A stretch of DNA of 40,036 nt from an uncultured Elusimicrobia bacterium. GTDB taxonomy: Bacteria; Elusimicrobiota; Elusimicrobia; Elusimicrobiales; Elusimicrobiaceae. A model generated the notes under the pieces. The model was given only the letters and a program-made list of their open reading frames with translations. It did not search any database and had not been told where the DNA came from. Both the position numbers and the translations under genes were made by a program. The stretch covers positions 1-40,036 of the forward strand of contig CAMZGO010000015.1 of NCBI GenBank assembly GCA_947306425.1. Direction: 5' to 3'. Shown one piece after another: positions 7,883 through 15,436 of the stretch; position 1 is the stretch's first letter; each line of letters opens with the position of its first letter.

Positions 7883-9866
7883 TGTTCATTTAGACTTTGA
7901 AACACGTAGTATGGTAGATGTAAAAGATACAGGTCCATGGAGATACTCCATGGATCCCTCTACCATACCTCTATGCCTATGCTTTACAGTTGATGACGAG
8001 GAGGTAAGGTTAATCTCTCATGAGGATTTTGAGAATACTTATGATATTTTTGGGGATTGTTATTATACACCTAATATGGAATTGATTAACCAATTAGCCT
8101 TAAACGAGTCGGCAATTTTTAAGGCTCATAACTCAATGTTTGAATACTGTATATGGAATAATGTATTACATAAAAAATACGGTTTTCCGGCTTTATGGGA
8201 TATTAAAAGGTGGGATTGTACGGCGGCAAAGGCCGCAAGTCATGCCCTCCCTCGCTCATTAGGCGGTTGTGCATTAGCATTAAGGCTCAGCGAGAATAAG
8301 GACGAAACAGGTAAAAGGGTTATGTTACAACTCTCTAAACCTCGTAAGCCCTCTAAGAGCGATCCGTCAATATGGGTAGAGGATCCGGAAAAATTTGAGA
8401 CGCTTTATGATTATTGTAAGCAAGACGTAGTAGTAGAGCGAGCAATAGATAAAGCCGTCCCTAATCTCAATAAGCAAGAAAAATTGATATGGGAATTAGA
8501 CCAAGCCATAAACTCAAGAGGTATTAAAATTGATACCAAAGCCTTAGATATTGCTCTAAAATTCATTGATGAATTTAAAATCAGACTCAATACAGAGTTA
8601 AAAGAATTAACTAATGGAGCCGTTGAAAAGGCTACGGAGACAAAAAGGCTAACGGAATATTTACGCTCATTAGTGCCTATTACGGATTTAAGAAAATCTA
8701 CTGTTGATGATTGGATAAAAAATACTGATGATAAGAAAATAAAGAGGGTACTTGAAATACGCTCACAGGGTGGAAAATCATCAACGGCTAAACTTGAGTC
8801 AATTAAAAATAGAGTATGCTCAGACGGTCGAGTACGTGATATTTTGGTATATCATGGAGCAAGTACGGGACGTTGGGCCGGAGCCGGTATTCAAGTACAA
8901 AATTTCCCTCGAGGCATGGGATACAACTCTGATAAAGTTTTAGATTGTCTTTTATTAGATGATTTAGATATTTTTGAGATGATGTATCCGGACGTTATAA
9001 ACGCTATAAGTGCCGGACTCAGAGGCTTTATTATTGCTGAGGACGGTTGTGATTTTGTTACGGCCGATTTTTCTCAAATTGAGGCGAGGGTTGTAATGAT
9101 GTTAGCCGGATGTCAAAGAGGCATAGATGATTTTAAGCATGGACGAGACATTTATTTAGCATTGGCTCAAGAAATTTACAAACGCCCTTTAACTAAAAAG
9201 GATAAAGAGGAACGCCAATTAGGTAAAGTCGGAGTCTTAGGTTGCGGCTTTCAAATGGGAGCGGCAAGATTTAAAGAACATGCTAAAAATCAAGCCGGCT
9301 TAATTATCTCTGAGGAGTTGGCTGAGAGAACGGTAAAAACTTATAGAGAGACATATCCGGAAGTTGTTAAACTTTGGTATGCTCAAGAGAGAGCCGCTAT
9401 TTTAGCCGTTAAAAATCCGGGCCGCTTATTTGTTGAGGGGCCTATCAAGTGGAAAGTACAGGGTAATTTTTTATATTGCCGTTTACCGTCCGGAAGATGT
9501 TTAGCATATCCGGATCCACAAATAAAAATTATAAAAACAAAATGGGATACCGAAAAAGAGTCATTAACCTTTATGGCTATCGTAGGCCAAGCGAAAATAT
9601 GGGCGAGAGAACACACCTACGGGGGTAAACTCGTTGAAAATATTGTACAGGCTACGGCAAGAGACTTAATGGCTAACGGTATGCTTAACACCGAAAAAGC
9701 CGGTTATAAATCTGTTATGACGGTACATGACGAAGTTATCTCAGAAGTACCCGAGGGCTTTGGAAGTGTTGAGGAATTTGAAAAATTGCTATCAACTCCT
9801 CCGGAATGGGCTAAAGATTATCCCATTAAGGCTGAGGGGTGGAGAGGCAAAAGATATAGAAAATAA
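7875..9866 (+). CDS. Family A DNA polymerase (Pol I type) with 3'-5' exonuclease
   Basis: The 663-residue polymerase replicates the phage genome. Residues 1-210 form a DEDD 3'-5' exonuclease: HLDFETRS at 5-12 carries the first Asp-x-Glu pair, and YDYCKQDVVVER near 180 the last acidic motif. The polymerase domain has motif A (TADFSQIEAR, catalytic Asp near 398), motif B (the RQLGKVGVLGCGFQMG stretch near 447-462), and motif C (VHDE near 616-619). It is of the short phage type without a 5' nuclease. The start overlaps the ssDNA-binding gene. A leader motif follows straight after the stop. Confidence 0.95.
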   Translation: MISVHLDFETRSMVDVKDTGPWRYSMDPSTIPLCLCFTVDDEEVRLISHEDFENTYDIFGDCYYTPNMELINQLALNESAIFKAHNSMFEYCIWNNVLHKKYGFPALWDIKRWDCTAAKAASHALPRSLGGCALALRLSENKDETGKRVMLQLSKPRKPSKSDPSIWVEDPEKFETLYDYCKQDVVVERAIDKAVPNLNKQEKLIWELDQAINSRGIKIDTKALDIALKFIDEFKIRLNTELKELTNGAVEKATETKRLTEYLRSLVPITDLRKSTVDDWIKNTDDKKIKRVLEIRSQGGKSSTAKLESIKNRVCSDGRVRDILVYHGASTGRWAGAGIQVQNFPRGMGYNSDKVLDCLLLDDLDIFEMMYPDVINAISAGLRGFIIAEDGCDFVTADFSQIEARVVMMLAGCQRGIDDFKHGRDIYLALAQEIYKRPLTKKDKEERQLGKVGVLGCGFQMGAARFKEHAKNQAGLIISEELAERTVKTYRETYPEVVKLWYAQERAAILAVKNPGRLFVEGPIKWKVQGNFLYCRLPSGRCLAYPDPQIKIIKTKWDTEKESLTFMAIVGQAKIWAREHTYGGKLVENIVQATARDLMANGMLNTEKAGYKSVMTVHDEVISEVPEGFGSVEEFEKLLSTPPEWAKDYPIKAEGWRGKRYRK

Positions 9867-9880
9867 ATTGTCGAATACTC
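9867..9880 (+). promoter_or_regulatory. Leader motif copy 4
   Basis: The fullest form, ATTGTCGAATACTCAAACAA, with the decamer at 9869-9878. It starts straight after the polymerase stop and ends about 24 nt before the next ATG, with AAGGAG between. Confidence 0.75.
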
Positions 9881-9902
9881 AAACAACATAAGGAGATTTA
9901 AA

Positions 9903-10181
9903 ATGTTCAAATTGATTAGGAAATATTTACAACAACGTAAAGTAAAAAAGTTTTTAATTGCTTGCGAGTTGCAACGTCTAAAAGAGGATTTTGTTTATCG
10001 TTATTTGTTGAATAACTATGAAAGAGAACTAAAAGGAAAAGTTGATTTTGGCGCATGGTGGTATGCCTCACGTGATATGGAACGTATTAAAATGACGGGC
10101 CAATTAAATAAGGCTTATACTTATGCCAAAAATATTTTAGAAAAAGAACGTAGAGAGGCTATGGCTCCATGGGTAAAATGA
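9903..10181 (+). CDS. Small basic protein, unknown function
   Basis: The product has 92 residues, is lysine- and arginine-rich and almost wholly helical (FKLIRKYLQQRKVKKFLIA, then LLNNYERELKG). I recognise no domain. It is preceded by a full leader motif and AAGGAG, which suggests a significant expression level. It lies between the polymerase and the Holliday junction resolvase and overlaps the latter by 13 nt, so a role in DNA metabolism, possibly by binding nucleic acid, is reasonable but unproved. Confidence 0.65.
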   Translation: MFKLIRKYLQQRKVKKFLIACELQRLKEDFVYRYLLNNYERELKGKVDFGAWWYASRDMERIKMTGQLNKAYTYAKNILEKERREAMAPWVK

Positions 10182-10660
10182 TTGTCGGAATAGATCCCGG
10201 CTCTCATGGCGCTATATCTTTTGTATCTTTAGACGGTTTATATCGTAAAGTTTTTGGCTTTTCAAAGTACACCGAGTACGATATAAAGGATTTAATTATA
10301 GAGCATAGAGACTTTTTAGGCTACGAATTTAAAGCGTATATCGAGGAAGTTCATGCTATGCCGAGAGACGGGAAAGTACAGGCTTTTAGTTTTGGCAAGA
10401 ATTACGGATTTTGGATAGGACTCTTAACGGGGTTAGGAGTCCCATACCAAACAGTAATACCGCTGAAATGGCAAAGCGTATTAAAGTTAAAAGTTAGAGG
10501 GCTTGAATATAAGCAAAAGAAAAATGAATTAAAAGCAAATGCTCAAAGGCTTTTTCCTCAGTTAAAGCCAACTCTTGAGACTTGCGACTCATTACTTATT
10601 GCTGAATACGGCCGCCAAATTACCTTAAAAGAAATTAGGGAGGCCCGTCATGGAAATTAA
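10169..10660 (+). CDS. RuvC-like Holliday junction resolvase
   Basis: The 163-residue protein fits the phage RuvC/RNase H-fold resolvases, which cut four-way junctions before packaging. The catalytic acids visible are Asp9 in VGIDPGSHGAISF, Glu59/60 in AYIEEVHAMP, and Asp140 in TCDSLLIAEYGR. The FSFGKNYGFWIGLL segment is also typical. Length matches the family (about 160-190). The ATG at 10169 follows GAGAGG by about 11 nt; an in-frame ATG at 10178 is also possible. It overlaps a 54-residue gene by 11 nt and comes after the polymerase, an order common in temperate phages. Confidence 0.88.
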   Translation: MGKMIVGIDPGSHGAISFVSLDGLYRKVFGFSKYTEYDIKDLIIEHRDFLGYEFKAYIEEVHAMPRDGKVQAFSFGKNYGFWIGLLTGLGVPYQTVIPLKWQSVLKLKVRGLEYKQKKNELKANAQRLFPQLKPTLETCDSLLIAEYGRQITLKEIREARHGN

Positions 10661-10814
10661 GAAATGTAAAATAGATATAAATAAAATCCCTAAAGAGGAT
10701 AAAGAGATTATAGGGCGTAGGTTTTTGGCTTGTGTAAAGGACTATTTTAAAAAGCCCGGCGTAGAGGAGGAGTACAAACTATGGCTCGCTCAACGTAATA
10801 AAAATTTTGTTTGA
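10650..10814 (+). CDS. 54-residue conserved-looking small protein
   Basis: A short gene with a GGGAGG site about 5 nt before its ATG, overlapping the resolvase by 11 nt. It encodes MEIKKCKIDINKIPKEDKE and so on to YKLWLAQRNKNFV. It is a charged helical protein with a single central hydrophobic patch (IIGRRFLACV). I do not recognise the family. The tight coupling to the resolvase and the good ribosome binding site are the reasons to call it real. It ends 14 nt before the integrase ATG. Confidence 0.6.
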   Translation: MEIKKCKIDINKIPKEDKEIIGRRFLACVKDYFKKPGVEEEYKLWLAQRNKNFV

Positions 10815-10828
10815 TTTATAATTTATTT

Positions 10829-12442
10829 ATGAATAACGCCGTAACCTATAATAGATTTTCTCCGGGCCCTAATCAAAGGGAGGAGAGTATCACAGGACAA
10901 CTACGAGAAAATCACCGTATGGCTGAGCAAAAAGGCTTAACGGTAATACACGATTATATAGACCGCTCATTAACCGGTAGATCTGATGATCGTCCGGAAT
11001 TTCAAAAGATGTTGAAAGACGCTGAGAGCGGTCTATTTCAGTATGTGATATGCTATCAGACGGGCCGTTTTGCTCGTGATAGATTTGACGCGATAATCTA
11101 TAAAAGAAAATTGAAAAAATTAGGAGTAAAAGTAATTTACTCAAAAATGAATATTCCGGACGGCCCGGAGGGAATAATTTTAGAGAGTGTGCTTGAGGGC
11201 TTAGATGAGTATTATTCTGAGGAGTTAAGACAAAAAGTTATAAGAGGGCAATACGATAATGCTTTACAGGGTAAAGCCTCCGGTGGCCCTGTACCTTATG
11301 GCTACAAATTATCTGATGATAAATTTTATATGATTGATGAGGATAAAAGTATCATTGTTAGAGAGATTTATAATCGTTATGCCGCCGGAGAGTCCATAGT
11401 AGCAATAACGGAGGACTTAAACCGGAGAGGATTAAAGACGGCCAAAGGAGAAAACTTTAATAAAAATTCTTTACACCGTATGCTAAAAAATCCAAAATAC
11501 TATGGGCTATTGATATTCAAAAGTAAAGACGAAAGTTATGACGAGGTACGAAAAGAGGACGCTATACCGGCAATTATCACAAAGGATTTATATATGAAAG
11601 TACAGGAAAGAATAAACCAAAATAAACATAAGACGGCTAAGACACTTGCAAAAACATTACCCGTAACATTTTTATTAAGTGGTAAAGTTTTTGACGGGAC
11701 ATGTGGAGGCTCTATGGTAGGGGATAGCGGCACAAGTAAAACAGGCCAAACATATTATTACTATACATGCAATAACAAAAAATCTAAAAAAGGATGTAAA
11801 ACAAAATCAATTAAAAAAGATTTTTTGGAGGATTTAGTTATAAATACTACCAAAGAGAGTATTTTAGTACCGGACGTTATGAATTTTATATCAGACAGTA
11901 TCTCTCAATTACAGGATGAAAATTATGACGAGAGCATGCTTAATAGTATGACGTCCGAATTAAAGCAAGTCAAAGCAAACATAAAAAACCTTATGGCCGC
12001 TATTGAGAGAGGTATTATAACGAATACAACTAAAGAGCGCTTATTAGAGTTGGAGAGGAGACAGGATGTATTAGAGGCTCAAATACAAATAGAGAGAAAA
12101 AGAATTGAGGCTCCTAAAACTGTTACGGATAAAGTTTTATTTTATCTCGAAAAATTTAAAGACGGGGACGCTAATGATGACATGTACCGTAAAACTTTAG
12201 TAGATATGTTTGTAGAGGGGATTGTAGTAAATCCGGAATACATCACTATTGCTTATAAATACAACGGGGATAACGATATTATTGACGTACCATTTAATTT
12301 AAAAGACTCATCCGATAATAGTGTTCGGATGAGTCTCATAAATTGGAGTTTACGATACAACATCCGAACTCTGAAACGCCCTCAAATAGCCTTTGATATA
12401 AAAAATGGGTGGATACTTTACACATTTAAAAGAGCGGCATAA
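10829..12442 (+). CDS. Large serine recombinase, phage integrase
   Basis: The 537-residue protein should integrate the phage by serine recombination between attP and attB. The resolvase domain (about 1-145) has the nucleophile Ser11 in YNRFSPGPNQREESITGQL, the DRSLTGRSDDRPEFQKML block, and GRFARD with catalytic arginines. A Recombinase domain follows (GGPVPYGYKL onwards), then a zinc ribbon and a C-terminal coiled coil. The zinc ribbon lacks the first cysteine of the usual CxxC pair: VFDGTCGGSM has one, with later ones at YTCNN and GCKTK. I took the ATG at 10829, since an upstream TTG would add only six residues. No clear ribosome binding site precedes it; TATAAT lies at 10817-10822, so a very short leader is possible. 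Confidence 0.92.
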   Translation: MNNAVTYNRFSPGPNQREESITGQLRENHRMAEQKGLTVIHDYIDRSLTGRSDDRPEFQKMLKDAESGLFQYVICYQTGRFARDRFDAIIYKRKLKKLGVKVIYSKMNIPDGPEGIILESVLEGLDEYYSEELRQKVIRGQYDNALQGKASGGPVPYGYKLSDDKFYMIDEDKSIIVREIYNRYAAGESIVAITEDLNRRGLKTAKGENFNKNSLHRMLKNPKYYGLLIFKSKDESYDEVRKEDAIPAIITKDLYMKVQERINQNKHKTAKTLAKTLPVTFLLSGKVFDGTCGGSMVGDSGTSKTGQTYYYYTCNNKKSKKGCKTKSIKKDFLEDLVINTTKESILVPDVMNFISDSISQLQDENYDESMLNSMTSELKQVKANIKNLMAAIERGIITNTTKERLLELERRQDVLEAQIQIERKRIEAPKTVTDKVLFYLEKFKDGDANDDMYRKTLVDMFVEGIVVNPEYITIAYKYNGDNDIIDVPFNLKDSSDNSVRMSLINWSLRYNIRTLKRPQIAFDIKNGWILYTFKRAA

Positions 12443-12444
12443 GA

Positions 12445-12471
12445 AAAATCCCACTCGCTGAGTAGGATTTT
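12445..12471. terminator. Bidirectional terminator between integrase and leftward late genes
   Basis: AAAATCC and GGATTTT arms with an inner ACTC/GAGT stem and a 3-nt loop, one mismatch per strand. It follows the integrase stop by 2 nt and separates two converging transcripts. The A/T arms give a short U run in either direction. Confidence 0.7.
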
Positions 12472-12487
12472 ATGTCAAAAAACAACT

Positions 12488-12733
12488 TTAATTATTCTTA
12501 TTAAATTTTCTGATTAGTCGTAGCAATCTCGCTTGATCTCTTGTTGTCATACAATTCTTATACTTGACGGCTAACATTAAAATCTCCTCAGAAATATCGG
12601 AGGCTTTTTTAAGTTTCTTTTTATCCTTAATTACCTCTGTTTCTGATTGGCGCTCTTTACTCGTCTCAGCAAAAGAAAAGAAATTAGACAGGGACTCAAA
12701 TAACGCCTTTATCATTAAACTAATCCCTGTCAT
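12488..12733 (-). CDS. Last gene of the late operon, 81 residues, unknown
   Basis: The product begins with an amphipathic or weakly hydrophobic segment (MTGISLMIKALFESLSNFFSF), followed by a very basic/acidic middle (KDKKKLKKASD) and a helical end rich in Arg and Lys. I know no matching family. GGAGG lies inside the last codons of the upstream gene and about 8 nt before this ATG, so translation is coupled. Being last in the lysis cluster, it could assist lysis (for example at the inner membrane), but no spanin lipobox or true membrane span is seen. Confidence 0.55.
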   Translation of the reverse strand: MTGISLMIKALFESLSNFFSFAETSKERQSETEVIKDKKKLKKASDISEEILMLAVKYKNCMTTRDQARLLRLIRKFNKNN

Positions 12734-12737
12734 GTCT

Positions 12738-13037
12738 CTACTCCTCCAACAAAATTTTACCGGCCTCGACTAATTTCTCGCCGATAGCAACTATCGCCTC
12801 AGCCCCCAATTTCAACCCTAAAAGATGAGCCTTACGCTTATCCTCATTAAGTTCATTTTCTGCTTTACTTTTTAGTGTTACGAGGTTGTTAATAATCCTG
12901 TCGGCTTTTTTCTGCAAAGTTTTATAAGCAAATGTTTTAACCGCCGGGATTACTTTTTCGTCCACTAATTTTTGAATAAAAGGTTTTGATATTGTCAAAA
13001 GCCCTTTAATTTGTTCTTTTAGTTCTGCAACGTCCAT
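12738..13037 (-). CDS. 99-residue all-helical protein near the lysis genes
   Basis: Preceded by AGGAGGGAC, this gene encodes a protein that looks fully alpha-helical (MDVAELKEQIKGLLTISKP and so on, ending EKLVEAGKILLEE), with amphipathic spacing and no cysteine. The C-terminal third (LLGLKLGAEAIVAIGEKLV) is the most hydrophobic part. I do not recognise it. It lies between the endolysin and the last gene. The DGR here lacks an obvious Avd accessory protein, which is also a small helical bundle, but the position and sequence are not enough to call this Avd. Confidence 0.6.
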   Translation of the reverse strand: MDVAELKEQIKGLLTISKPFIQKLVDEKVIPAVKTFAYKTLQKKADRIINNLVTLKSKAENELNEDKRKAHLLGLKLGAEAIVAIGEKLVEAGKILLEE

Positions 13038-13046
13038 AAGTCCCTC

Positions 13047-13460
13047 CTACTTTACTTTGTAATTATCAATAGCCTGTTTTCTATTTTTGCCCCTAACAAA
13101 AGAGACGTGTATCCAAATATTACCTTTTGAGTCTCTTTCAAAAAGTAATTGATCGTATTCAAGATTATCCCTAATCCATTCAAAAACTTTATGTAAATCA
13201 TATCCCTTAACTACAAAATCGGCCGCTTGTCCTTTTAAATGTTGAGAGGTATTTTTGCCTCCTACTTTTGTATTCAGTTGAGAGCAACGATACCCGGATG
13301 TAACTATAAAAGGTACCCCAAAATGTGTTCTTGCCGGATTTAAAACATAATAAATTACATCAAGCATACAATCTAATGCTTGAATAGGAGGCATATTATT
13401 TATGTTATTTGCTACCGCCGTATCAGAGTGTATTAACTCACTCAATTTAAAAAATAACAT
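13047..13460 (-). CDS. Peptidase M15-type endolysin (D,D-carboxypeptidase-like)
   Basis: The 137-residue enzyme should cut peptide stems in host peptidoglycan at lysis. It matches the short Peptidase_M15_3 phage family: FKLSELIHSDTA at the start, then the zinc site in SGYRCSQLN, SQHLKGQAADF (His and Asp ligands near 75 and 82), and WIHVSF (the last His near 117). I chose the ATG at 13460 because GGAGGG precedes it by about 6 nt and because the family begins at this point. A frame extending 27 residues upstream would overlap the holin-like gene and adds only a basic segment. It starts one base after the stop of the upstream gene. Confidence 0.85.
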   Translation of the reverse strand: MLFFKLSELIHSDTAVANNINNMPPIQALDCMLDVIYYVLNPARTHFGVPFIVTSGYRCSQLNTKVGGKNTSQHLKGQAADFVVKGYDLHKVFEWIRDNLEYDQLLFERDSKGNIWIHVSFVRGKNRKQAIDNYKVK

Positions 13461-13461
13461 C

Positions 13462-13698
13462 CTAACCCTCCGCAATAATTTTGTTATAAATCGCGTCCAC
13501 CTTATTCTTAATATCGCCAACTGTCTCTTTAATATGCTCATGATCTTGTATCGTTGCGAATTTCTTTTCGCAATCGTCCATTATTTCCCTATGCTTTTTC
13601 TCTAACTGCTCAGGAGTAACAACTAAGCGTTGCTGATATAGAAAAACCAACACTACAATTATTATTGGAGCATATTCAAGTATCGCTTTAGCGTCCAT
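13462..13698 (-). CDS. Single-span membrane protein, probable holin
   Basis: The 78-residue product has one N-terminal transmembrane helix (YAPIIIVVLVFLYQQ at about 9-23) and a charged, coiled-coil C-terminal part (TPEQLEKKHREIMDDCEKKF onwards). It stands directly before the endolysin, and is the first gene after a promoter and a leader motif, which fits timed lysis expression. Single-span phage holins are known, but this family is not one I can name. An antiholin or spanin-like part is an alternative. The start at 13698 follows AGGAAAATTTA; an in-frame start ten codons upstream would translate the leader motif. Confidence 0.6.
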   Translation of the reverse strand: MDAKAILEYAPIIIVVLVFLYQQRLVVTPEQLEKKHREIMDDCEKKFATIQDHEHIKETVGDIKNKVDAIYNKIIAEG

Positions 13699-13715
13699 TA
13701 AATTTTCCTGTTTAA

Positions 13716-13725
13716 GTATTCGACA
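13716..13725 (-). promoter_or_regulatory. Leader motif copy 5 before the holin-like gene
   Basis: Exact TGTCGAATAC on the minus strand, followed by TTAAACAGG, 17 nt before the ATG. The TATAAT at 13731-13736 would place the transcription start at or next to the first base of the motif. Confidence 0.75.
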
Positions 13726-13730
13726 CAACC

Positions 13731-13761
13731 ATTATACACTATTTTGAGAAAAATGTGTAAA
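13731..13761 (-). promoter_or_regulatory. Lysis-gene promoter
   Basis: Minus strand: perfect TATAAT at 13736-13731, with TTTACA 19 bp upstream (13761-13756); the spacing is long, so the -35 is uncertain. It lies between the RT terminator and the holin-like gene and would let the lysis genes be expressed apart from the structural operon. Confidence 0.5.
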
Positions 13762-13792
13762 TTTTTGTAAAAAGTTTTACATTACTTAAAGA

Positions 13793-13808
13793 GAGGGCAA
13801 AAGCCCTC
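13793..13808 (-). terminator. Terminator after the reverse transcriptase
   Basis: GAGGGC and GCCCTC arms with a 4-nt loop, just after the RT stop codon. The U run is short (TCTTTAAG), so efficiency may be moderate. Confidence 0.55.
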
Positions 13809-13812
13809 CGCT

Positions 13813-14130
13813 CTAAGTAACAGGGTTGATTAACTCTTGTACTTCCTCAACGGTAAAACCTCTAAGGAATAACAAAGCATTAGGATCCTCTCTTAATTCC
13901 TCGAGTATTCTCTTAGTTTCAGCCTCCGGATCCATGCCGTCTTTTTCCTCAACGACTCTGTAATTATCTCCCTCCGGAGCCTCCTCTCCGTCATCCAACT
14001 CTCTAACTCTAAACCAACTAAACCTACTGTCTAAAAGAGTTTGTAGAGCCTGTCTCGTTTCGTTAGGATAATTCTCTATACAGTTGAGATAATCCTGTTT
14101 TGTGTTAAGTTCTTTTGGAAATCCACGCAT
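13813..14130 (-). CDS. In-frame internal gene in the RT C-terminus, possibly made separately
   Basis: The minus-strand ATG ending at 14128 is preceded by AGGAGG with a 5-nt gap, an ideal translation start inside the RT frame. It would give a 105-residue acidic protein beginning MRGFPKELNTKQDYLNCIEN and ending with a helical domain (RGFTVEEVQELINPVT). The sequence resembles short hypothetical proteins found near phage tail-fibre genes, from memory rather than a search. The RT core before it is of normal DGR length, so this looks like a small gene fused in frame to the RT that may still be made by itself. It could be a tail-fibre chaperone or an RT cofactor. Confidence 0.5.
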   Translation of the reverse strand: MRGFPKELNTKQDYLNCIENYPNETRQALQTLLDSRFSWFRVRELDDGEEAPEGDNYRVVEEKDGMDPEAETKRILEELREDPNALLFLRGFTVEEVQELINPVT

Positions 14131-15153
14131 ATTAACCTCCTTTTGTTTTTGTTTTGCGTCTTGTAGTAACTCATCTAATTTTATCAACGTCATTAGATTA
14201 TATGTATCAGCCCACTTGAGCCAACCGTATGTACTTGCTATACTTGAGCAATATGTCTCAAGAGATATTTCTTTATTTGCTAATTGGCCCGGTAATTTTT
14301 TCAGCCGTCTTTTAACACGTTTAGCCGTACTCTTTCGTAACAGAGTATAATCCGGAAAATGTCGATAGCCTAAAAAATCAACGCCTCTACTTGTTTGAAA
14401 TAAATCACACTTGCTCAAAGTTAATTTTAATCTTTCTGCTAAAAACATCTCAATCTTTTTGGCCGCGTCTTTTAAAAATTCTTTATCGTCATGAAATAAA
14501 CAAAAGTCATCACAATATCGGATATAATCTTTTATCCTTAATTCGTGCTTAACAAATTTATCTAATTCATTCATGTACAAATTGCCAAACAGTTGAGAGG
14601 TTAAATTCCCGATAGGAGAGTTAGTCTCTCCCGGAAATGAATAAACAATATCTCTCAAGAGCCATAGAGTATTTTTGCATTTAATTTTACGCTCTAACAG
14701 GCTCATAAGTATATCATGATTTATTGAGGGGTAAAAATGTCTTATATCCCCTTTTAAGCAATATTTATTACGTTTAACAAATTCTTTTGTACGGGTACTG
14801 CCGCTATGTTGTCCTTTACCTTTTCGACAAGCGAAAGAGTCATCAATAAAAGTTTTTTCAAATATCGGCTCAATAATATTAACTAAAGCATGTTGTACAA
14901 TCCTATCCGGAGCAAATGGTAAAATATAGATTGTCCGTTTTTTAGGCTCATAAATAATTTTAGTTGTATATCTTGATGTCTTAAAAGTTTTATTGACTAA
15001 GGCCTCTCTAATTGCTTTTAGATTAGCCTCCTCATTCTTTTCAAATTTTTGTACGCTCTCAAATTTTGAGCGACATCTCCGGGCCTTTTTGTATGCCGAT
15101 TTAATATTTTCCGGATCTATTATTTTGTCCCAAAGATTACCATGTCTTTTCAT
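13813..15153 (-). CDS. DGR reverse transcriptase with C-terminal extension
   Basis: The 446-residue protein is the error-prone reverse transcriptase of a diversity-generating retroelement. RT motifs: a basic N-terminal region, KGDIRHFYPSI at 134-144 (catalytic Asp136), PIGNLTSQ at 180-187, and YCDD at 213-216 (Asp215, Asp216). The PIGNLTSQ form, ending SQ where other RTs have SP, is the signature of the DGR clade. The core ends near residue 340. Residues 342-446 are an acidic extension (EELREDPNALLFLRGFTVEE near the end) with its own internal start site (see 13813-14130). The RT copies the template repeat RNA at 15298-15409, misincorporating at adenines, to rewrite the tail fibre gene. No recognisable Avd gene lies between the template and the RT. 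Confidence 0.95.
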   Translation of the reverse strand: MKRHGNLWDKIIDPENIKSAYKKARRCRSKFESVQKFEKNEEANLKAIREALVNKTFKTSRYTTKIIYEPKKRTIYILPFAPDRIVQHALVNIIEPIFEKTFIDDSFACRKGKGQHSGSTRTKEFVKRNKYCLKGDIRHFYPSINHDILMSLLERKIKCKNTLWLLRDIVYSFPGETNSPIGNLTSQLFGNLYMNELDKFVKHELRIKDYIRYCDDFCLFHDDKEFLKDAAKKIEMFLAERLKLTLSKCDLFQTSRGVDFLGYRHFPDYTLLRKSTAKRVKRRLKKLPGQLANKEISLETYCSSIASTYGWLKWADTYNLMTLIKLDELLQDAKQKQKEVNMRGFPKELNTKQDYLNCIENYPNETRQALQTLLDSRFSWFRVRELDDGEEAPEGDNYRVVEEKDGMDPEAETKRILEELREDPNALLFLRGFTVEEVQELINPVT

Positions 15154-15271
15154 ATAAAAAGCCTCTTACTTTCAATTTCTTTACTAACAAAAAGCCTATC
15201 CCTCTTTGGCTTGCGCCTCCGATTAGTAGTGTATTTTGCCCTATCGGACAGGGCTATGAGTTCAGTTGTCG

Positions 15272-15291
15272 AAAGGGGATTACTCCCCTTT
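15272..15291 (-). ncRNA. Hairpin flanking the DGR template repeat
   Basis: AAAGGGG and CCCCTTT arms (7 bp) with a 6-nt loop, 6 nt beyond the 3' end of the template repeat in the RNA sense. It may stabilise or define the priming end of the template RNA. No matching hairpin follows the variable repeat. Confidence 0.6.
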
Positions 15292-15297
15292 ATACAT

Positions 15298-15409
15298 CTC
15301 AGCCTGCGACCGCCATTGTTCGCGTTCGAGTTAGACGAGGCATTGTTGAAATTACGACAACGGGGACCAGTGTACCCACCGTTATTCCAATTACCACCGG
15401 CAATCACAA
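15298..15409 (-). ncRNA. DGR template repeat (TR)
   Basis: This 112-bp repeat aligns without gaps to 15456-15567, 158 bp away. The two differ at 16 positions, and at every one the TR has adenine on the minus strand; 25 adenines are present in all. Adenine-only divergence is the mark of DGR mutagenic retrohoming. Translated in the VR frame it reads GGNWNNGGYTGPRCRNFNNA, rich in AAC/AAT Asn codons, the usual design for maximal diversity. It lies between the target gene and the RT, and its RNA is the template for reverse transcription. Confidence 0.95.
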
Positions 15410-15436
15410 AGTGAACGTAACTCATAGCCTTAAACT

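Noticed and set aside
12443-12487. attP next to the integrase
   Set aside because: Serine integrase attP sites often flank the gene, but only 45 bp are free and they are taken by a terminator; no sequence evidence fixes attP.
12738-13037. Candidate DGR accessory protein Avd
   Set aside because: Small and helical, but it lies beyond the lysis genes and shows no recognisable Avd features; left as unknown.
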